A stretch of 64,000 nt of DNA from Microbacterium sp. 2FI (GTDB taxonomy: Bacteria; Actinomycetota; Actinomycetes; Actinomycetales; Microbacteriaceae), in NCBI RefSeq assembly GCF_005502885.1, contig NZ_SCMR01000006.1:99417-163416 (forward strand). The letters are read 5' to 3'. The position numbers and the translations under genes are program-made. The notes beneath the pieces are model-generated. The model made no database searches and was not told where the DNA came from. It saw nothing but the letters and a program-made list of their open reading frames with translations. This document shows, piece after piece, positions 63,982 through 64,000 of this stretch. Numbering within the stretch: the stretch's first letter is position 1; every line of letters begins with the position of its first letter.

Positions 63982-64000
63982 TGTCTCTTATACACATTCT
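63982..64000 (+). other. Sequencing-adapter remnant (Nextera/Tn5 mosaic-end like) at contig end
   Basis: TGTCTCTTATACACAT (63982-63997) is identical to 16 bases of the Nextera transposase adapter, followed by TCT. This is not genomic and marks the contig end. Confidence 0.9.

Overview
The window is one end of a high-GC actinobacterial contig. Protein families, gene order, strong G/C bias at third codon positions and TANNNT-type -10 boxes placed directly on start codons all suggest a member of the Microbacteriaceae, probably Microbacterium or a close relative. This is inference: no rRNA or marker phylogeny is available. The right edge (63982-64000) reads into a Nextera/Tn5 adapter-like sequence, so the contig ends there, as is typical of shotgun or metagenome assemblies. 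No tRNA or rRNA genes, phage genes, transposases or CRISPR arrays were seen. No gene-free gap exceeds 300 bp.

Layout. 1-5391 (minus strand): BMP-type lipoprotein, fused ATPase and two permeases of a nucleoside-type ABC importer, with a strong hairpin after the lipoprotein gene. 5540-6655: manC. 6732-18644: a 3970-residue secreted modular protein made of a CSLREA domain, four beta-helix blocks, sixteen Ig-like modules and three DNRLRE-type domains. It is followed by an OmpR-type regulator, a lone receiver protein and a histidine kinase (18779-21388). Three direct repeats upstream of the giant gene suggest that this two-component system controls it. 21652-25220: sdhCDAB, with an MFS transporter 10 bp downstream. 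26468-29651: a YihY-family protein, exonuclease III and trpS. 29694-30863: an AbiEi-winged-helix/DUF559 nuclease-like gene bracketed by two copies of a hairpin repeat. 30922-36812: GNAT acetyltransferase (C-terminal frameshift), Fpg/Nei glycosylase, then glpD-glpK opposed to a SorC-type regulator. 36834-40550: an FMN-riboswitch-controlled ribD-ribE-ribBA-ribH operon. 41106-46533: a small membrane protein, a three-gene ABC exporter, a tiny HTH regulator with tandem palindromic operators and an ABC half-transporter. 46780-50220: pckG, divergent from a RamB/ScfR-like regulator. 50252-52281: an AlkZ-like winged-helix protein, and an HxlR regulator divergent from a DoxX-like protein.

52355-63979 is an aromatic catabolism region: succinate-semialdehyde dehydrogenase, FAD-dependent aromatic hydroxylase, IclR regulator, NIPSNAP-like protein, ThDP enzyme, FAH-RraA-like hydrolase/aldolase (split by a frameshift), GntR regulator, HpaE and HpaD. 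All nine metal and active-site residues I compared with Brevibacterium HPCD are present in HpaD, so the homoprotocatechuate (3,4-dihydroxyphenylacetate) meta-cleavage route is well supported. The same TCGTATACGA operator occurs in two promoter regions and predicts coordinated control. The pathway ends in succinic semialdehyde, which the GabD-like enzyme would send to the Krebs cycle, where the sdh operon of this window acts.

Two recurring non-coding themes stand out. First, at least twelve genes have a -10-like hexamer 6-7 nt before the start codon and no leader, so they are probably leaderless. Second, there are two families of intergenic hairpin repeats: one around the DUF559 gene, the other at 40954-41031 and 46580-46713.
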